Positions 6,335-13,389 of a stretch of DNA of 19,769 nucleotides are shown here, piece by piece. A program made the translations under genes and the position numbers. The number at the start of each line of letters is the position of its first letter. Position 1 is the first letter of the stretch. The notes under the pieces are model-generated. The model saw nothing but the letters and a program-made list of their open reading frames with translations, did not search any database and was not told the DNA's origin. The DNA lies in NCBI RefSeq assembly GCF_000278725.1, contig NZ_ALCA01000081.1, positions 1-19,769 of the forward strand, read 5' to 3'. The DNA comes from Actinomyces sp. ICM47. GTDB lineage: Bacteria; Actinomycetota; Actinomycetes; Actinomycetales; Actinomycetaceae.

Positions 6335-6364
6335 AACCCCGGAACCTCAACAGGTCCCGGGGTT
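6335..6364 (-). terminator. Intrinsic terminator of tRNA-Ser
   Basis: On the minus strand AACCCCGG (6364-6357) pairs with CCGGGGTT (6342-6335). The stem is extended by a G-U pair and ACCT/AGGT around a 4-base loop, and is followed by a run of T (6336-6332). It begins six bases after the tRNA discriminator base. Confidence 0.9.
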
Positions 6365-6369
6365 AGCGG

Positions 6370-6454
6370 CGGAGGATGGGGGATTCGAACCCCCGAGGGC
6401 TTGCACCCAACACGCTTTCCAAGCGTGCGCCATAGGCCACTAGGCGAATCCTCC
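6370..6454 (-). tRNA. tRNA-Ser (anticodon GGA)
   Basis: An 85-base minus-strand class II tRNA. The acceptor is GGAGGAT (6454 downward) paired with ATCCTCC (6377-6371), and the discriminator is G at 6370. The anticodon stem CACGC/GCGTG holds loop TTGGAAA with anticodon GGA, reading UCC and UCU. The long variable arm characteristic of tRNA-Ser follows (TTGGGTGCAAGCCCT region), then the T arm with GGTTCGAATCC. CCA is not encoded. Confidence 0.96.
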
Positions 6455-6473
6455 GTGCACATCGTGCCGGACA

Positions 6474-6479
6474 ATCATA
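6474..6479 (-). promoter_or_regulatory. Candidate -10 box of tRNA-Ser
   Basis: TATGAT on the minus strand lies 19 bases upstream of the mature tRNA 5' end, giving a leader of roughly 14 bases. A possible TTGGCG -35 lies 19 bases further up, which is longer than ideal. Confidence 0.5.
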
Positions 6480-6553
6480 AGCAATAAACACCCCGCAGCG
6501 CCAATCCAAGCCAATGGGGCACGTCACAGCACGCCGAGTCACGCGCATGCCAC

Positions 6554-7051
6554 CTACGCCAGTGCATACATAGTGAGTATGAAGAACACGACGAAGGCGT
6601 CGTAAATCAGCGCGGCGAGCGCCTCGCGCGTGCCGATCCGCCCGGGGAGTTCCTGCGCTCTGATGAGGGCGATGATCGCCAGGACCACGCTGATGATGAG
6701 CGTAATGCCCATCCCGGGGATGCTGAAGACCGCGAACCACAGGGAGGTGCGCGCCAGCGGGTTGGTGATTGGCTTGGGCGATGTGTAGCCGCCGCCGGCG
6801 AACACCTCGTACGAGTCGACGTATTCGGTGCCGGGGAAGGGGGCGGTACCCGCGTTGGTCGCGTCGTGTGTGGCTGACATGTAGGCGTACGGGTCGACCT
6901 GGTCCGAAGAAAACGGCGAGGCCGGGTATGAAGCGCCGGGATACGGAGTCGCGCCCGGGTACGCGGCCGTGGCTGGGTACGAGGCCGTGGCTGCCTTCCC
7001 CGAAGGCGCGCCGCTGGGGGCGGGGGTTGGATAGGGTGCCTGTGCGCTCAT
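6554..7051 (-). CDS. Small proline-rich membrane protein (DUF4190-like)
   Basis: This 165-residue protein has a low-complexity cytoplasmic N-terminal half rich in Pro, Tyr, Ala and Ser, with YPGA/YPAS-type repeats (for example ATPYPGASYPAS), followed by two hydrophobic helices, roughly residues 103-130 (SLWFAVFSIPGMGITLIISV...) and 142-164 (ALAALIYDAFVVFFILTMYAL). The two-helix part with a short basic loop resembles the DUF4190 group common in actinobacteria, whose function is unknown. I start at 7051 (MSAQAPYP) instead of an upstream codon at 7090, since the upstream 13 residues do not look like protein and a GATAGT box ends 6 bases before this ATG. Single-gene unit, divergent from the uracil permease. 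Confidence 0.72.
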   Translation of the reverse strand: MSAQAPYPTPAPSGAPSGKAATASYPATAAYPGATPYPGASYPASPFSSDQVDPYAYMSATHDATNAGTAPFPGTEYVDSYEVFAGGGYTSPKPITNPLARTSLWFAVFSIPGMGITLIISVVLAIIALIRAQELPGRIGTREALAALIYDAFVVFFILTMYALA

Positions 7052-7057
7052 GCGTCC

Positions 7058-7063
7058 ACTATC
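7058..7063 (-). promoter_or_regulatory. Candidate -10 box of the proline-rich membrane protein gene
   Basis: GATAGT on the minus strand ends 6 bases before the ATG at 7051, the same spacing as other leaderless candidates in this window. There is no Shine-Dalgarno. The word TGGACGC appears both after this box and about 20 bases upstream. Confidence 0.33.
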
Positions 7064-7209
7064 GCATAACGAAAGGGGCGTCCACCACACTTTGTCGGCG
7101 CATGCGCGTTTTCAGCGTCAAAATGCGCAGGTCAGTAGATGAACGCGCTACCCTGTTGTTCCGACCGGTACGGCCATCCCGCCCATCAACTGATCGGATT
7201 TGTACGCTT

Positions 7210-8583
7210 ATGAGCGAAACGAAGACCTCGCTGTTCCGTTGGAAGCTTCACGGTAACGGTACGTCCATTAATCCCGGTGACGTCGTCCTCCCGGGTGAGC
7301 GACTGTCGTGGCCGCGCACTATTGGCATTGGCGCCCAGCACGTGGTTGCAATGTTTGGTGCGACGTTCCTTGTTCCGTTGTTGACTGGTTTCCCGCCGTC
7401 AACAACGCTTTTTTTCACCGCGATCGGCACGCTGCTGTTTTTCCTGATTACGGCGGGTCGTCTGCCCTCGTACCTGGGGTCGTCCTTCGCGCTGATTGCG
7501 CCGATCCAGGCAGTGTCGGGGACCTTGGGTTCTTCCTACGCGCTCGGCGGCATCATCGCCGTGGGTGCGACTCTCGCGCTCGTCGGCCTGATCGTCCACT
7601 TCGCGGGCGTGCGTTGGATTGACGCGGTGATGCCGCCGGTGGTGACGGGCGCGATCGTGGCGCTCATCGGCCTGAATCTGGCTCCCGCCGCGTGGAACTG
7701 GGTGAAGCAGGGACCGATCACGGCTGTCGTGACGATTGTGTCGATCTGCCTCGTGACTGTTCTCTTTAAGGGGATCCTCGGCCGCCTCTCCATCCTGATC
7801 GGCGTGTTGATCGGCTATGCGGCCGCAATTTTCCAGGGGCAGGTCGACTTCTCGAGCGTCGGTCAGGCAGCTTGGATTGGCTTCCCCGAGTTCCACACCC
7901 CGGCCTTCTCGGTCTCGACCCTCGGCCTGTTCCTGCCGGTTGTGTTCATCCTGGTTGCTGAAAATGTCGGCCATGTGAAGTCCGTGTCCGCGATGACGGG
8001 CGAGAACATGGACGACCTGACGGGCCGCGCGCTGATGGCGGATGGCCTCTCGACGATGCTGGCCGGCAGTGGCGGCGGTTCGGGTACGACCACCTACGCG
8101 GAGAACATCGGCGTGATGGCGGCGACCCGCGTGTATTCGACGGCGGCATACATCATCGCGGCTGCCGTTGCCCTGGTCCTGTCGATGCTGCCGAAGTTCG
8201 GTGCCCTGATTGCGACGATTCCCCCGGGCGTGCTGGGCGGTGCCGGCACGGTCCTGTACGGCATGATCGGCATGCTGGGCGTTCGCATCTGGGTGCAGAA
8301 CCGCGTGGACTTCTCCAACCCTGTGAACCTGAACACCGCCGCGGTCGCTCTGATCGTCGCGATCGCGAACTTCACGTGGAACGTGGGCGGGATGTCCTTC
8401 GAGGGCATCGCTCTGGGCACTGCGTCGGCTCTGGTGATCTACCACGGCATGCGCCTGATCTCGAAGCTGCGCGGCACGAACCTGGAGGCGGCGACGCCTG
8501 CGTCGGCTCCGTCGGGTTCGGAGCTGGAGGGTGAGGCGTATTCGAAGCGCCACCGCTCCCCCACGCCGCGGGCTGACGCCTGA
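7210..8583 (+). CDS. uraA: Uracil permease, NCS2 (nucleobase:cation symporter-2) family
   Basis: The 457-residue inner-membrane protein imports uracil with protons, feeding pyrimidine salvage. It has about 12-14 hydrophobic segments, the normal length, and family signatures: GIGAQHVVAMFGATFLVPLL near the N-terminus, AENVGHVKSVSAMTG in the transport domain (the Glu corresponds to a substrate-binding acid of UraA), and GSGTTTYAENIGVMAATRVYS, typical of the uracil branch as opposed to the purine branch. The C-terminal 35 residues are hydrophilic (ATPASAPSGSELEGEAYSKR). The frame is open much further upstream, but that stretch is antisense to the neighbouring membrane protein gene, so I start at MSETKTSLF. 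No Shine-Dalgarno precedes it. A terminator follows 15 bases after the stop. Confidence 0.93.
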   Translation: MSETKTSLFRWKLHGNGTSINPGDVVLPGERLSWPRTIGIGAQHVVAMFGATFLVPLLTGFPPSTTLFFTAIGTLLFFLITAGRLPSYLGSSFALIAPIQAVSGTLGSSYALGGIIAVGATLALVGLIVHFAGVRWIDAVMPPVVTGAIVALIGLNLAPAAWNWVKQGPITAVVTIVSICLVTVLFKGILGRLSILIGVLIGYAAAIFQGQVDFSSVGQAAWIGFPEFHTPAFSVSTLGLFLPVVFILVAENVGHVKSVSAMTGENMDDLTGRALMADGLSTMLAGSGGGSGTTTYAENIGVMAATRVYSTAAYIIAAAVALVLSMLPKFGALIATIPPGVLGGAGTVLYGMIGMLGVRIWVQNRVDFSNPVNLNTAAVALIVAIANFTWNVGGMSFEGIALGTASALVIYHGMRLISKLRGTNLEAATPASAPSGSELEGEAYSKRHRSPTPRADA

Positions 8584-8598
8584 TCTGACGCTTTCATT

Positions 8599-8663
8599 GA
8601 CGAGGCCGGGGCTCAGCCACTCGCTCACCGCACGGTGAGGGGTGGGTCGGGTCCCGGCCTCGT
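8599..8663. terminator. Bidirectional terminator between convergent uracil permease and K+ channel genes
   Basis: ACGAGGCCGGG (8600-8610) pairs with CCCGGCCTCGT (8653-8663), with a second hairpin CTCACCG/CGGTGAG (8624-8630 with 8633-8639) in the loop. The arms are inverted copies of the GACGAGGCCGGGG word found elsewhere in the window. TTTATT follows on the plus strand. It lies exactly between two genes that end towards each other. Confidence 0.7.
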
Positions 8664-8688
8664 TTATTCCTCTAAATTCCACACACAC

Positions 8689-9435
8689 TCAGTCGCTCAT
8701 ACCACCGCCACCGCGCAGTTCGTCGAGCATGCCCGCCGTAATAATGCCCGAGGGCAAGGCAACGACGGCGACGCCCATGAGCGAGGAGATCATGGCGATG
8801 GTGCGCCCCACGTCGGAGGAGGGGTAGAGGTCGCCGTAGCCGACGGTCGTCAAGGAGACGACAGCCCAGTAGACGGCGTCAAAGAACGTGTTGAAGGTGT
8901 CCGGCTCGACATTGAAGATGACGAGGGCGCTGACGAGGATGTAGCCGATCGCCAGGCAGAGGACGGCGAGCAGCGCCTCTCTTTGTTTCTCGAAAACGGC
9001 GGCGATGGCTGAGGCGCCCTTCGAGTAGCGGATGAGCTTGAAGGCCCGTAGGGAGCGGAAGAGGCGGAGGACTCGCAGCGTGCGTAGCGCGTCGTTGAGG
9101 GCGTTGAAGACGGGCAGGATCGACAGCAAGTCGATGATCGCCATCGGCGTGAACGGGTAGATTACAAAAGACAGCATGCCTTTTTGGAGCTTCAGGTCCG
9201 CCGTGACCCATCGGACCAGGTAGTCGATGATGAACACGAGGACGCACCCATACTCGATTGTCTCGAGGATGGGGCTGGATTCTTTGAAGCACAGGGGCAG
9301 GAGGCTGGCGATGATGAGGACCGTCATGACGCGCCCGCACCACATCGCAAGGCCTTCATCGCCGTTTAACAGGTTGTAGAGCCGTTGTCGCACCTGCGAC
9401 CTCCTCACTGCGCGCGCCCGCACCATTGCCGACAT
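8689..9435 (-). CDS. Voltage-gated-type potassium channel / ion transporter
   Basis: This 248-residue protein is a six-helix cation channel subunit that should assemble as a tetramer. Helices S1-S3 lie about 30-110. S4 carries regularly spaced arginines: LRTLRVLRLFRSLRAFKLIR (117-136). The selectivity filter TTVGYGD is at 196-202, a K+ filter, and a pore-lining S6 follows (AMISSLMGVAVVALPSGII). This is the architecture of bacterial Kv-like channels; there is no cytoplasmic RCK domain. I start at 9435 (MSAMVRARAV) instead of 9468, because a TACAGT box ends 5 bases before this ATG, which would exclude the upstream 11 codons. It is divergent from the osmoprotectant operon; both can contribute to osmotic balance, but shared control is only a guess. 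Confidence 0.88.
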   Translation of the reverse strand: MSAMVRARAVRRSQVRQRLYNLLNGDEGLAMWCGRVMTVLIIASLLPLCFKESSPILETIEYGCVLVFIIDYLVRWVTADLKLQKGMLSFVIYPFTPMAIIDLLSILPVFNALNDALRTLRVLRLFRSLRAFKLIRYSKGASAIAAVFEKQREALLAVLCLAIGYILVSALVIFNVEPDTFNTFFDAVYWAVVSLTTVGYGDLYPSSDVGRTIAMISSLMGVAVVALPSGIITAGMLDELRGGGGMSD

Positions 9436-9440
9436 AACGC

Positions 9441-9446
9441 ACTGTA
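9441..9446 (-). promoter_or_regulatory. Candidate -10 box of the K+ channel gene
   Basis: TACAGT on the minus strand ends 5 bases before the ATG at 9435, consistent with a leaderless transcript; the same hexamer precedes the fluC pair. No TTGACA-like -35 is found at the right distance. Confidence 0.4.
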
Positions 9447-9499
9447 CCACCGCGGTCACGCCGAACATATGAGTGACACATCCTCAACCTGACAGAAAG

Positions 9500-9528
9500 T
9501 AGACATAGAAATCATTTCCCCCTAGGAT
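9500..9528 (+). promoter_or_regulatory. Promoter of the marR-opuC operon with embedded operator palindrome
   Basis: TAGACA (9500-9505) and TAGGAT (9523-9528) are separated by 17 bases, the best sigma-70-type match in the window. The -10 ends 7 bases before the ATG, so the mRNA should be leaderless. Between the two boxes lies GAAATCATTTC (9508-9518), a perfect 5-1-5 inverted repeat. A repressor bound there would block RNA polymerase, and the first gene of the operon encodes a MarR-type regulator, so autorepression is likely. Confidence 0.68.
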
Positions 9529-9535
9529 CATATAC

Positions 9536-10003
9536 ATGGCAACGAATACGTCATCCCTGTTCACTGCCCTCGTGGGCGCGGAACTGCGGGTCTGGAACTC
9601 GCTCGAGGCCGCTCTCACGGAGGCCGGAAACCCGCTGTCACTGGGTCGCTTCCTGGTCCTGCGCACGGTCCGGGATACCCGGGCCTGCCGCATCCAGGAG
9701 GTGGCGGAGAGCCAGGGCATCACGCTGGGCGCAGCCTCGCGCCTCGTGGATCGTCTGCATCGTGACGGTCTGCTGCACCGCACGCCCTGCGAGCACGACC
9801 GCCGCGCCATCATCCTGACTGTGACGGACGCGGGCATCGACCACCTCGCGAGTGCAGAAACCATCGTCACTGCCGAACAGGAACGCCTCTTCGCTCCCCT
9901 GTCCCCCAATCAGCGGGACAGTTTCGCCCGAGCCCTCACCCTCATTGCCGAGGCCTCGAACCCCGCGCGCCGCGTCACATCAGCACGCAGGGGCCGCGCG
10001 TGA
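9536..10003 (+). CDS. MarR-family transcriptional regulator of the osmoprotectant operon
   Basis: The 155-residue protein has the MarR layout: N-terminal helix for dimer contact, winged helix-turn-helix in the middle (IQEVAESQGITLGAASRLVD as the HTH, DGLLHRTPCEHDRRAIILTV as the wing) and a long C-terminal helix. The wing motif DRR...LT..G is characteristic of the family. It most likely represses its own promoter through the palindrome at 9508-9518. Its stop overlaps the GTG of the ATPase gene (GTGA at 10000-10003), so regulator and transporter are made from one message. MarR/GbsR-type repressors are known to control opu operons in Bacillus, where choline or glycine betaine status is sensed; the effector here is unknown. 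Confidence 0.88.
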   Translation: MATNTSSLFTALVGAELRVWNSLEAALTEAGNPLSLGRFLVLRTVRDTRACRIQEVAESQGITLGAASRLVDRLHRDGLLHRTPCEHDRRAIILTVTDAGIDHLASAETIVTAEQERLFAPLSPNQRDSFARALTLIAEASNPARRVTSARRGRA

Positions 10004-10887
10004 TTCGCTTCGACCACGTGTCCAAGACCTACCCGGGCGGCGCGAGAGCCGTCGAGGACTTCTCCCTGACCATCGAACGGGGATCAACGACCGTGTTCCT
10101 GGGTACATCGGGCTGCGGCAAGACGACGCTCATGCGGATGGTGAACGCGATGGTTACCCCGACCTCGGGCACGGTGTTCGTGCGCGACCAAGACGTGGCG
10201 GGCGCGGACCCGGTGCGCCTGCGCCGTTCGATCGGTTACGTCCTGCAGGAGGGTGGCCTGTTCCCGCATCGAAGCATCGCAGACAATATCGCGACCGTTC
10301 CACGTCTGGAGGGCGTGAGCAAGGCCGAATCCCGCGAGCGCGCACTCGAGCTCCTGACGCTGGTGGGGCTGGAGCGCGAGATGGCTGATCGCTACCCATC
10401 CCAGCTGTCGGGCGGGCAGCGCCAGCGCGTGGGCGTAGCCAGGGCGCTGGCGAACCGCGCGGATATCCTGCTGATGGATGAGCCGTTCGGCGCGCTGGAC
10501 CCGATTGTGCGCGCGGACTTGCAGCGGGAGTTGAAGGAGATTCGGCGGGCGCTGGGAACGACGATCCTGTTCGTGACGCACGACGTGGATGAGGCGTTCA
10601 CGCTGGGCGACCAGGTCGCGGTTCTTTCGACGGGCGGGCGCATCGAGCAGGTGGGGACCCCCGCCGAGCTGCTCTCCTCCCCCGCGTCGCCTTTCGTCGC
10701 GAAGTTCGTGGGGGCCTCGCGCGCGGCGCGCCCGGTGCGCGTCGCCGGGCCGGGCGGTCTGGTCCTCGACGAGGACGGGACGCCCGTGGGAACGCTCGCA
10801 CGCGACGGGGACGAGGCCTCGGCCGCGTTGGGCGTATCGTCCGCGCCGCGCGGGAGCGCCCGGCCCGTCGCCCGGGAGCGCTCGTGA
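10000..10887 (+). CDS. opuCA: Osmoprotectant (glycine betaine/choline-type) ABC transporter ATP-binding protein
   Basis: This ATPase energises import through the two permeases that follow. Motifs over 295 residues: Walker A GTSGCGKTT (35-43), LQEGGLFPHRS Q-loop region, signature LSGGQ (136-140), Walker B ILLMDE (156-161), D-loop GALD and switch His194. It groups with OpuCA/ProV by the FPHRSIADNI segment and DEPFGALDPIVRADLQ. OpuCA usually ends in two CBS domains that sense ionic strength. Here the roughly 60 residues after the ATPase core are Ala/Arg/Gly-rich (RAARPVRVAGPGGLV...) and too short for CBS domains. The GTG start overlaps the marR stop, and the end overlaps the next gene by 4 bases (GTGA). 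Confidence 0.9.
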   Translation: MIRFDHVSKTYPGGARAVEDFSLTIERGSTTVFLGTSGCGKTTLMRMVNAMVTPTSGTVFVRDQDVAGADPVRLRRSIGYVLQEGGLFPHRSIADNIATVPRLEGVSKAESRERALELLTLVGLEREMADRYPSQLSGGQRQRVGVARALANRADILLMDEPFGALDPIVRADLQRELKEIRRALGTTILFVTHDVDEAFTLGDQVAVLSTGGRIEQVGTPAELLSSPASPFVAKFVGASRAARPVRVAGPGGLVLDEDGTPVGTLARDGDEASAALGVSSAPRGSARPVARERS

Positions 10888-11522
10888 CCTGGCTGTCTTC
10901 GAATTGGGCGCTGATCGGGCAACTCACGCTCGCCCACCTGTGGATCGCCCTGCCGGTGATCGCGCTTTCGGTCGCGCTTTCGGTGCCGGTGGCGCGTTGG
11001 GCGGCGTTTTCGCGCCGCGGCGGATGGGTTCTGTCGGCGCTGTCGGCACTGTACGCGGTGCCCTCGTTGCCGCTGCTGGTGGTTATTCCGGTGATCATTG
11101 GGGTGGCGCTACGTTCAAACGCGAACATGATCGCGGTACTCACCCTCTACGGTGTGGCGGTGTTGGTGCGCCAGGTGGCCGAGGGCTTCCGCACGATCCC
11201 GCGCGCGACCCTGCAGGCCGCGAACGCGTGCGGCTACTCGCTGCCGCGACGTTTCGTCGAGGTGGAGCTGCCGCTGGCGACGCCGGTGATCGTGGCGGGC
11301 ACGCGCGTGGTCGCCACGTCCACGGTGTCGTTGGTGACGGTGGGCGCCTTTATTGGGGTGCGTTCGCTGGGCACGCTGTTCACGGATGGTTTTCAGCGCG
11401 GCATCACCGCCGAGGTCGTGGCTGGCTTGGTCGCGACGGTTCTCCTGGCGCTCGTGGTGGACGCGGCCGTGCAGGGGATAGGCTGGGCGCTGACCCCGTG
11501 GGTCCGTCAGGAGCGCGCATGA
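10884..11522 (+). CDS. opuCB: Osmoprotectant ABC transporter permease (first)
   Basis: The 212-residue membrane protein has about five hydrophobic helices and the ProW/OpuCB-type coupling loop TLQAANACGYSLPRRFVEVELPLATPVI, where the EAA motif of importers is present in relaxed form (LQAANACG). It pairs with the following permease to form a heterodimeric channel. The GTG start overlaps the ATPase stop (10884-10887). Its stop overlaps the next ATG (ATGA, 11519-11522), so the four transporter proteins are coupled in translation. Substrate class is inferred from the QAT-type binding protein downstream. Confidence 0.88.
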   Translation: MTWLSSNWALIGQLTLAHLWIALPVIALSVALSVPVARWAAFSRRGGWVLSALSALYAVPSLPLLVVIPVIIGVALRSNANMIAVLTLYGVAVLVRQVAEGFRTIPRATLQAANACGYSLPRRFVEVELPLATPVIVAGTRVVATSTVSLVTVGAFIGVRSLGTLFTDGFQRGITAEVVAGLVATVLLALVVDAAVQGIGWALTPWVRQERA

Positions 11523-12214
11523 GTATTTTCCTCGAAGCCCTGAGCTGGCTGGCTACCCCGGCGAATTGGCTGGGAGAGTCGGGAATCCTGACTCGCAGCG
11601 CCGAGCACCTGGGCCTCACCTTCCTGATCGTCGTCCTCGCATCCCTCGTCGCACTGCCGCTGGGCACGGTGATCGGCCACACGGGCAGGGGCCGGTGGCT
11701 GGTGAGCGCGACGGGAGCGGCCCGCGCGGTCCCCACCCTCGGCGTGTTGACGCTTGCCGGGCTGTGGTTGGGGATCGGGCTCGCGGCCCCAACGCTGGCG
11801 CTCCTAGTGCTGGCGATCCCACCGCTGCTGTCGGCGACCTATTCAGGGATCGCCTCGACGCCGCGCCCGACCGTCGATGCGGCGCGAGCGATTGGACTCA
11901 CGGAACCCCAGATCCTCGCGCAGGTGGAGTTCCCTCACGCGGTCGGCCTCATCGCGGCGGGCGTGCGCTCGGCGACCCTGCAGGTGATCGCGACGACCAC
12001 CTTGGCGGCCTACACGGCGAACTACGGCCTGGGCCGTTTCCTGTACACGGGCCTGAAGACCCGCGATTACGCGCAGATGATCGGTGGCGCGATCGTCGTG
12101 GTCGCCCTTGCGCTGGCAACCGACGCGCTACTGGCGCTCATCGCCCGGCGACTTCGGACCCGCACCCATTCTTTCGCTGACGAAGAGAAGAACTCACTCA
12201 AGGAGTCACTATGA
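11519..12214 (+). CDS. opuCD: Osmoprotectant ABC transporter permease (second)
   Basis: This 231-residue permease has five or so hydrophobic helices and coupling loop TVDAARAIGLTEPQILAQVEFPHAV, closer to the OpuCD/YehY consensus than that of its partner. GLGRFLYTGLKTRDYAQMIGGA near the C-terminus is typical of the family. The reading frame continues upstream through the ATPase and first permease, but the true start is the ATG at 11519, preceded by AGGAG at 5 bases and overlapping the upstream stop. Its own stop overlaps the ATG of the binding protein gene. The C-terminal tail is short and basic, as expected on the cytoplasmic side. Confidence 0.9.
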   Translation: MSIFLEALSWLATPANWLGESGILTRSAEHLGLTFLIVVLASLVALPLGTVIGHTGRGRWLVSATGAARAVPTLGVLTLAGLWLGIGLAAPTLALLVLAIPPLLSATYSGIASTPRPTVDAARAIGLTEPQILAQVEFPHAVGLIAAGVRSATLQVIATTTLAAYTANYGLGRFLYTGLKTRDYAQMIGGAIVVVALALATDALLALIARRLRTRTHSFADEEKNSLKESL

Positions 12215-13128
12215 AACGCACAATGATCACGATGGCTGCCATCGCGGCCTCGACCCTGGCTCTGGCCGCCTGCGGTTCGGCGGAGTCGATTAGCGGCAAC
12301 GCCAGCGCAGAAGGCTCCAAGAGCGGCTCGACGACGCTCGTCGTGGGTTCGCAGGACTACTACTCGAACGAGATCATCGCCGAGGTCTACGCCCAGGCCC
12401 TGGAGAACGCCGGGTATACGGTGGACCGACAGATGCGGATCGGTCAGCGCGAGGTCTACATGCCCGAGATCGAGGCCGGCACAATCGACGTGTTCCCCGA
12501 GTACACGGGCAACCTCTTGCAATATTTCGATCAGAACGCGACCGCCCGTTCGACGGACGAGGTCTACGACGCGCTGACCACCCTCCTCCCGCAGGGGCTG
12601 CGGGCGCTCGATCAGGCACCGGCGACCGATCAGGATTCCTACGTGGTGACCACGACCTTCGCGACGGAGCATTCGCTGTCCTCCATCGGGGATCTGGCCG
12701 GGGCGGGGCCGCTGACCTTGGGAGGAAATTCGGAGCTGGAGACGCGCCCGTACGGCCCGGCGGGACTCGCGCAGACCTATGGAGTGTCGGTCAATTTCAC
12801 GCCGATTGAGGACTCGGGCGGCCCGCTCACCGTCAAGGCCCTGACAGACGGCGATATTCAGCTGGCAAACATCTATTCTTCGGATCCGGTGCTGGCTGAC
12901 GGGTCGCTGACGGTCCTTGAGGACCCGCAGGGCCTGTTCCTGGCCTCGCATGTCGTGCCCCTCGCCTCGTCGCGAGTGGATGACAAGGCCGCCAGCGTCA
13001 TCAATCGGGTCAGCGCTGCGCTGGAACCCTCGGACCTGGTCGAGATAAACCGCGCGTCTACACAGGATCAGAAGTCGGCCTCGCAGATCGCGCGCGAGTG
13101 GCTGACCTCCAAGGGCCTGCTCTCCTGA
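12211..13128 (+). CDS. opuCC: Osmoprotectant-binding lipoprotein (OpuCC/ProX-like, QAT family)
   Basis: The 305-residue extracytoplasmic receptor captures quaternary-ammonium-type osmoprotectants such as glycine betaine, carnitine or choline. Signal peptide MKRTMITMAAIAASTLALAAC with lipidated Cys21, then a Ser/Gly linker. Family features of the OpuAC-like fold: TLVVGSQDYYSNEIIAEVYAQ at the first strand, EIEAGTIDVFPEYTGNLL at the hinge (PEYTG is the conserved element), and a second lobe with LEDPQGLFLASHVVPLAS. A strong AGGAG lies 5 bases before the ATG, stronger than for upstream genes, which fits the need for more binding protein than transporter. Last gene of the operon, with a large terminator 13 bases later. 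The specific ligand is not settled by the sequence. Confidence 0.9.
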   Translation: MKRTMITMAAIAASTLALAACGSAESISGNASAEGSKSGSTTLVVGSQDYYSNEIIAEVYAQALENAGYTVDRQMRIGQREVYMPEIEAGTIDVFPEYTGNLLQYFDQNATARSTDEVYDALTTLLPQGLRALDQAPATDQDSYVVTTTFATEHSLSSIGDLAGAGPLTLGGNSELETRPYGPAGLAQTYGVSVNFTPIEDSGGPLTVKALTDGDIQLANIYSSDPVLADGSLTVLEDPQGLFLASHVVPLASSRVDDKAASVINRVSAALEPSDLVEINRASTQDQKSASQIAREWLTSKGLLS

Positions 13129-13141
13129 GTCCTCTCTTATG

Positions 13142-13193
13142 GACGAGGCCGGGGCTGAGGATGGGTGATCACGCTCCTCACCCCGGCCTCGTC
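13142..13193 (+). terminator. Terminator of the osmoprotectant operon
   Basis: GACGAGGCCGGGG (13142-13154) and CCCCGGCCTCGTC (13181-13193) form a perfect 13-bp stem, extended by TGAGGA/TCCTCA after a one-base bulge, around a 13-base loop. There is no T tract (GATTGATTATTT follows). The arms are a full inverted pair of the recurring word. Confidence 0.8.
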
Positions 13194-13206
13194 GATTGAT
13201 TATTTG

Positions 13207-13232
13207 GTCACAAAACAGCCCTTTTATGTGAC
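13207..13232. repeat. Small inverted repeat upstream of oppA
   Basis: GTCACA (13207-13212) and TGTGAC (13227-13232) flank AAACAGCCCTTTTA. It may be a second hairpin after the opuC terminator or an operator for oppA. The half-sites face opposite to the TGTGA-N6-TCACA order of CRP/GlxR sites. Further down, TTGACC (13245-13250) is a possible oppA -35, but no -10 at ideal spacing follows, so I do not call a full promoter. Confidence 0.35.
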
Positions 13233-13389
13233 TCGCACCATTATTTGACCTTCTTTTTACGTTTGTAACCAAAATGTAATGCGCACATGATGGACAGCCA
13301 CGGTATCTTCCACGTTCAACGAGCTACCCTCAGACCATGACCTAGGGCATCGCCCCACGGTCCCGTCCATCAACCAGGAGGAAGTAACC

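Noticed and set aside
5997..6350. Minus-strand 117-codon frame in the gap before tRNA-Ser
   Set aside because: It overlaps the tRNA-Ser terminator, is Arg/Ala/Pro-rich and shows no ribosome binding site.
7399..8688. 429-codon minus-strand frame antisense to the uracil permease
   Set aside because: It is Arg/His/Asp-rich, lacks hydrophobic or domain structure, and the permease is unmistakable.
13207..13232. CRP/GlxR-type operator before oppA
   Set aside because: The half-sites are in the order TCACA...TGTGA with a 14-base spacer, the reverse of the TGTGA-N6-TCACA consensus; kept only as an inverted repeat.
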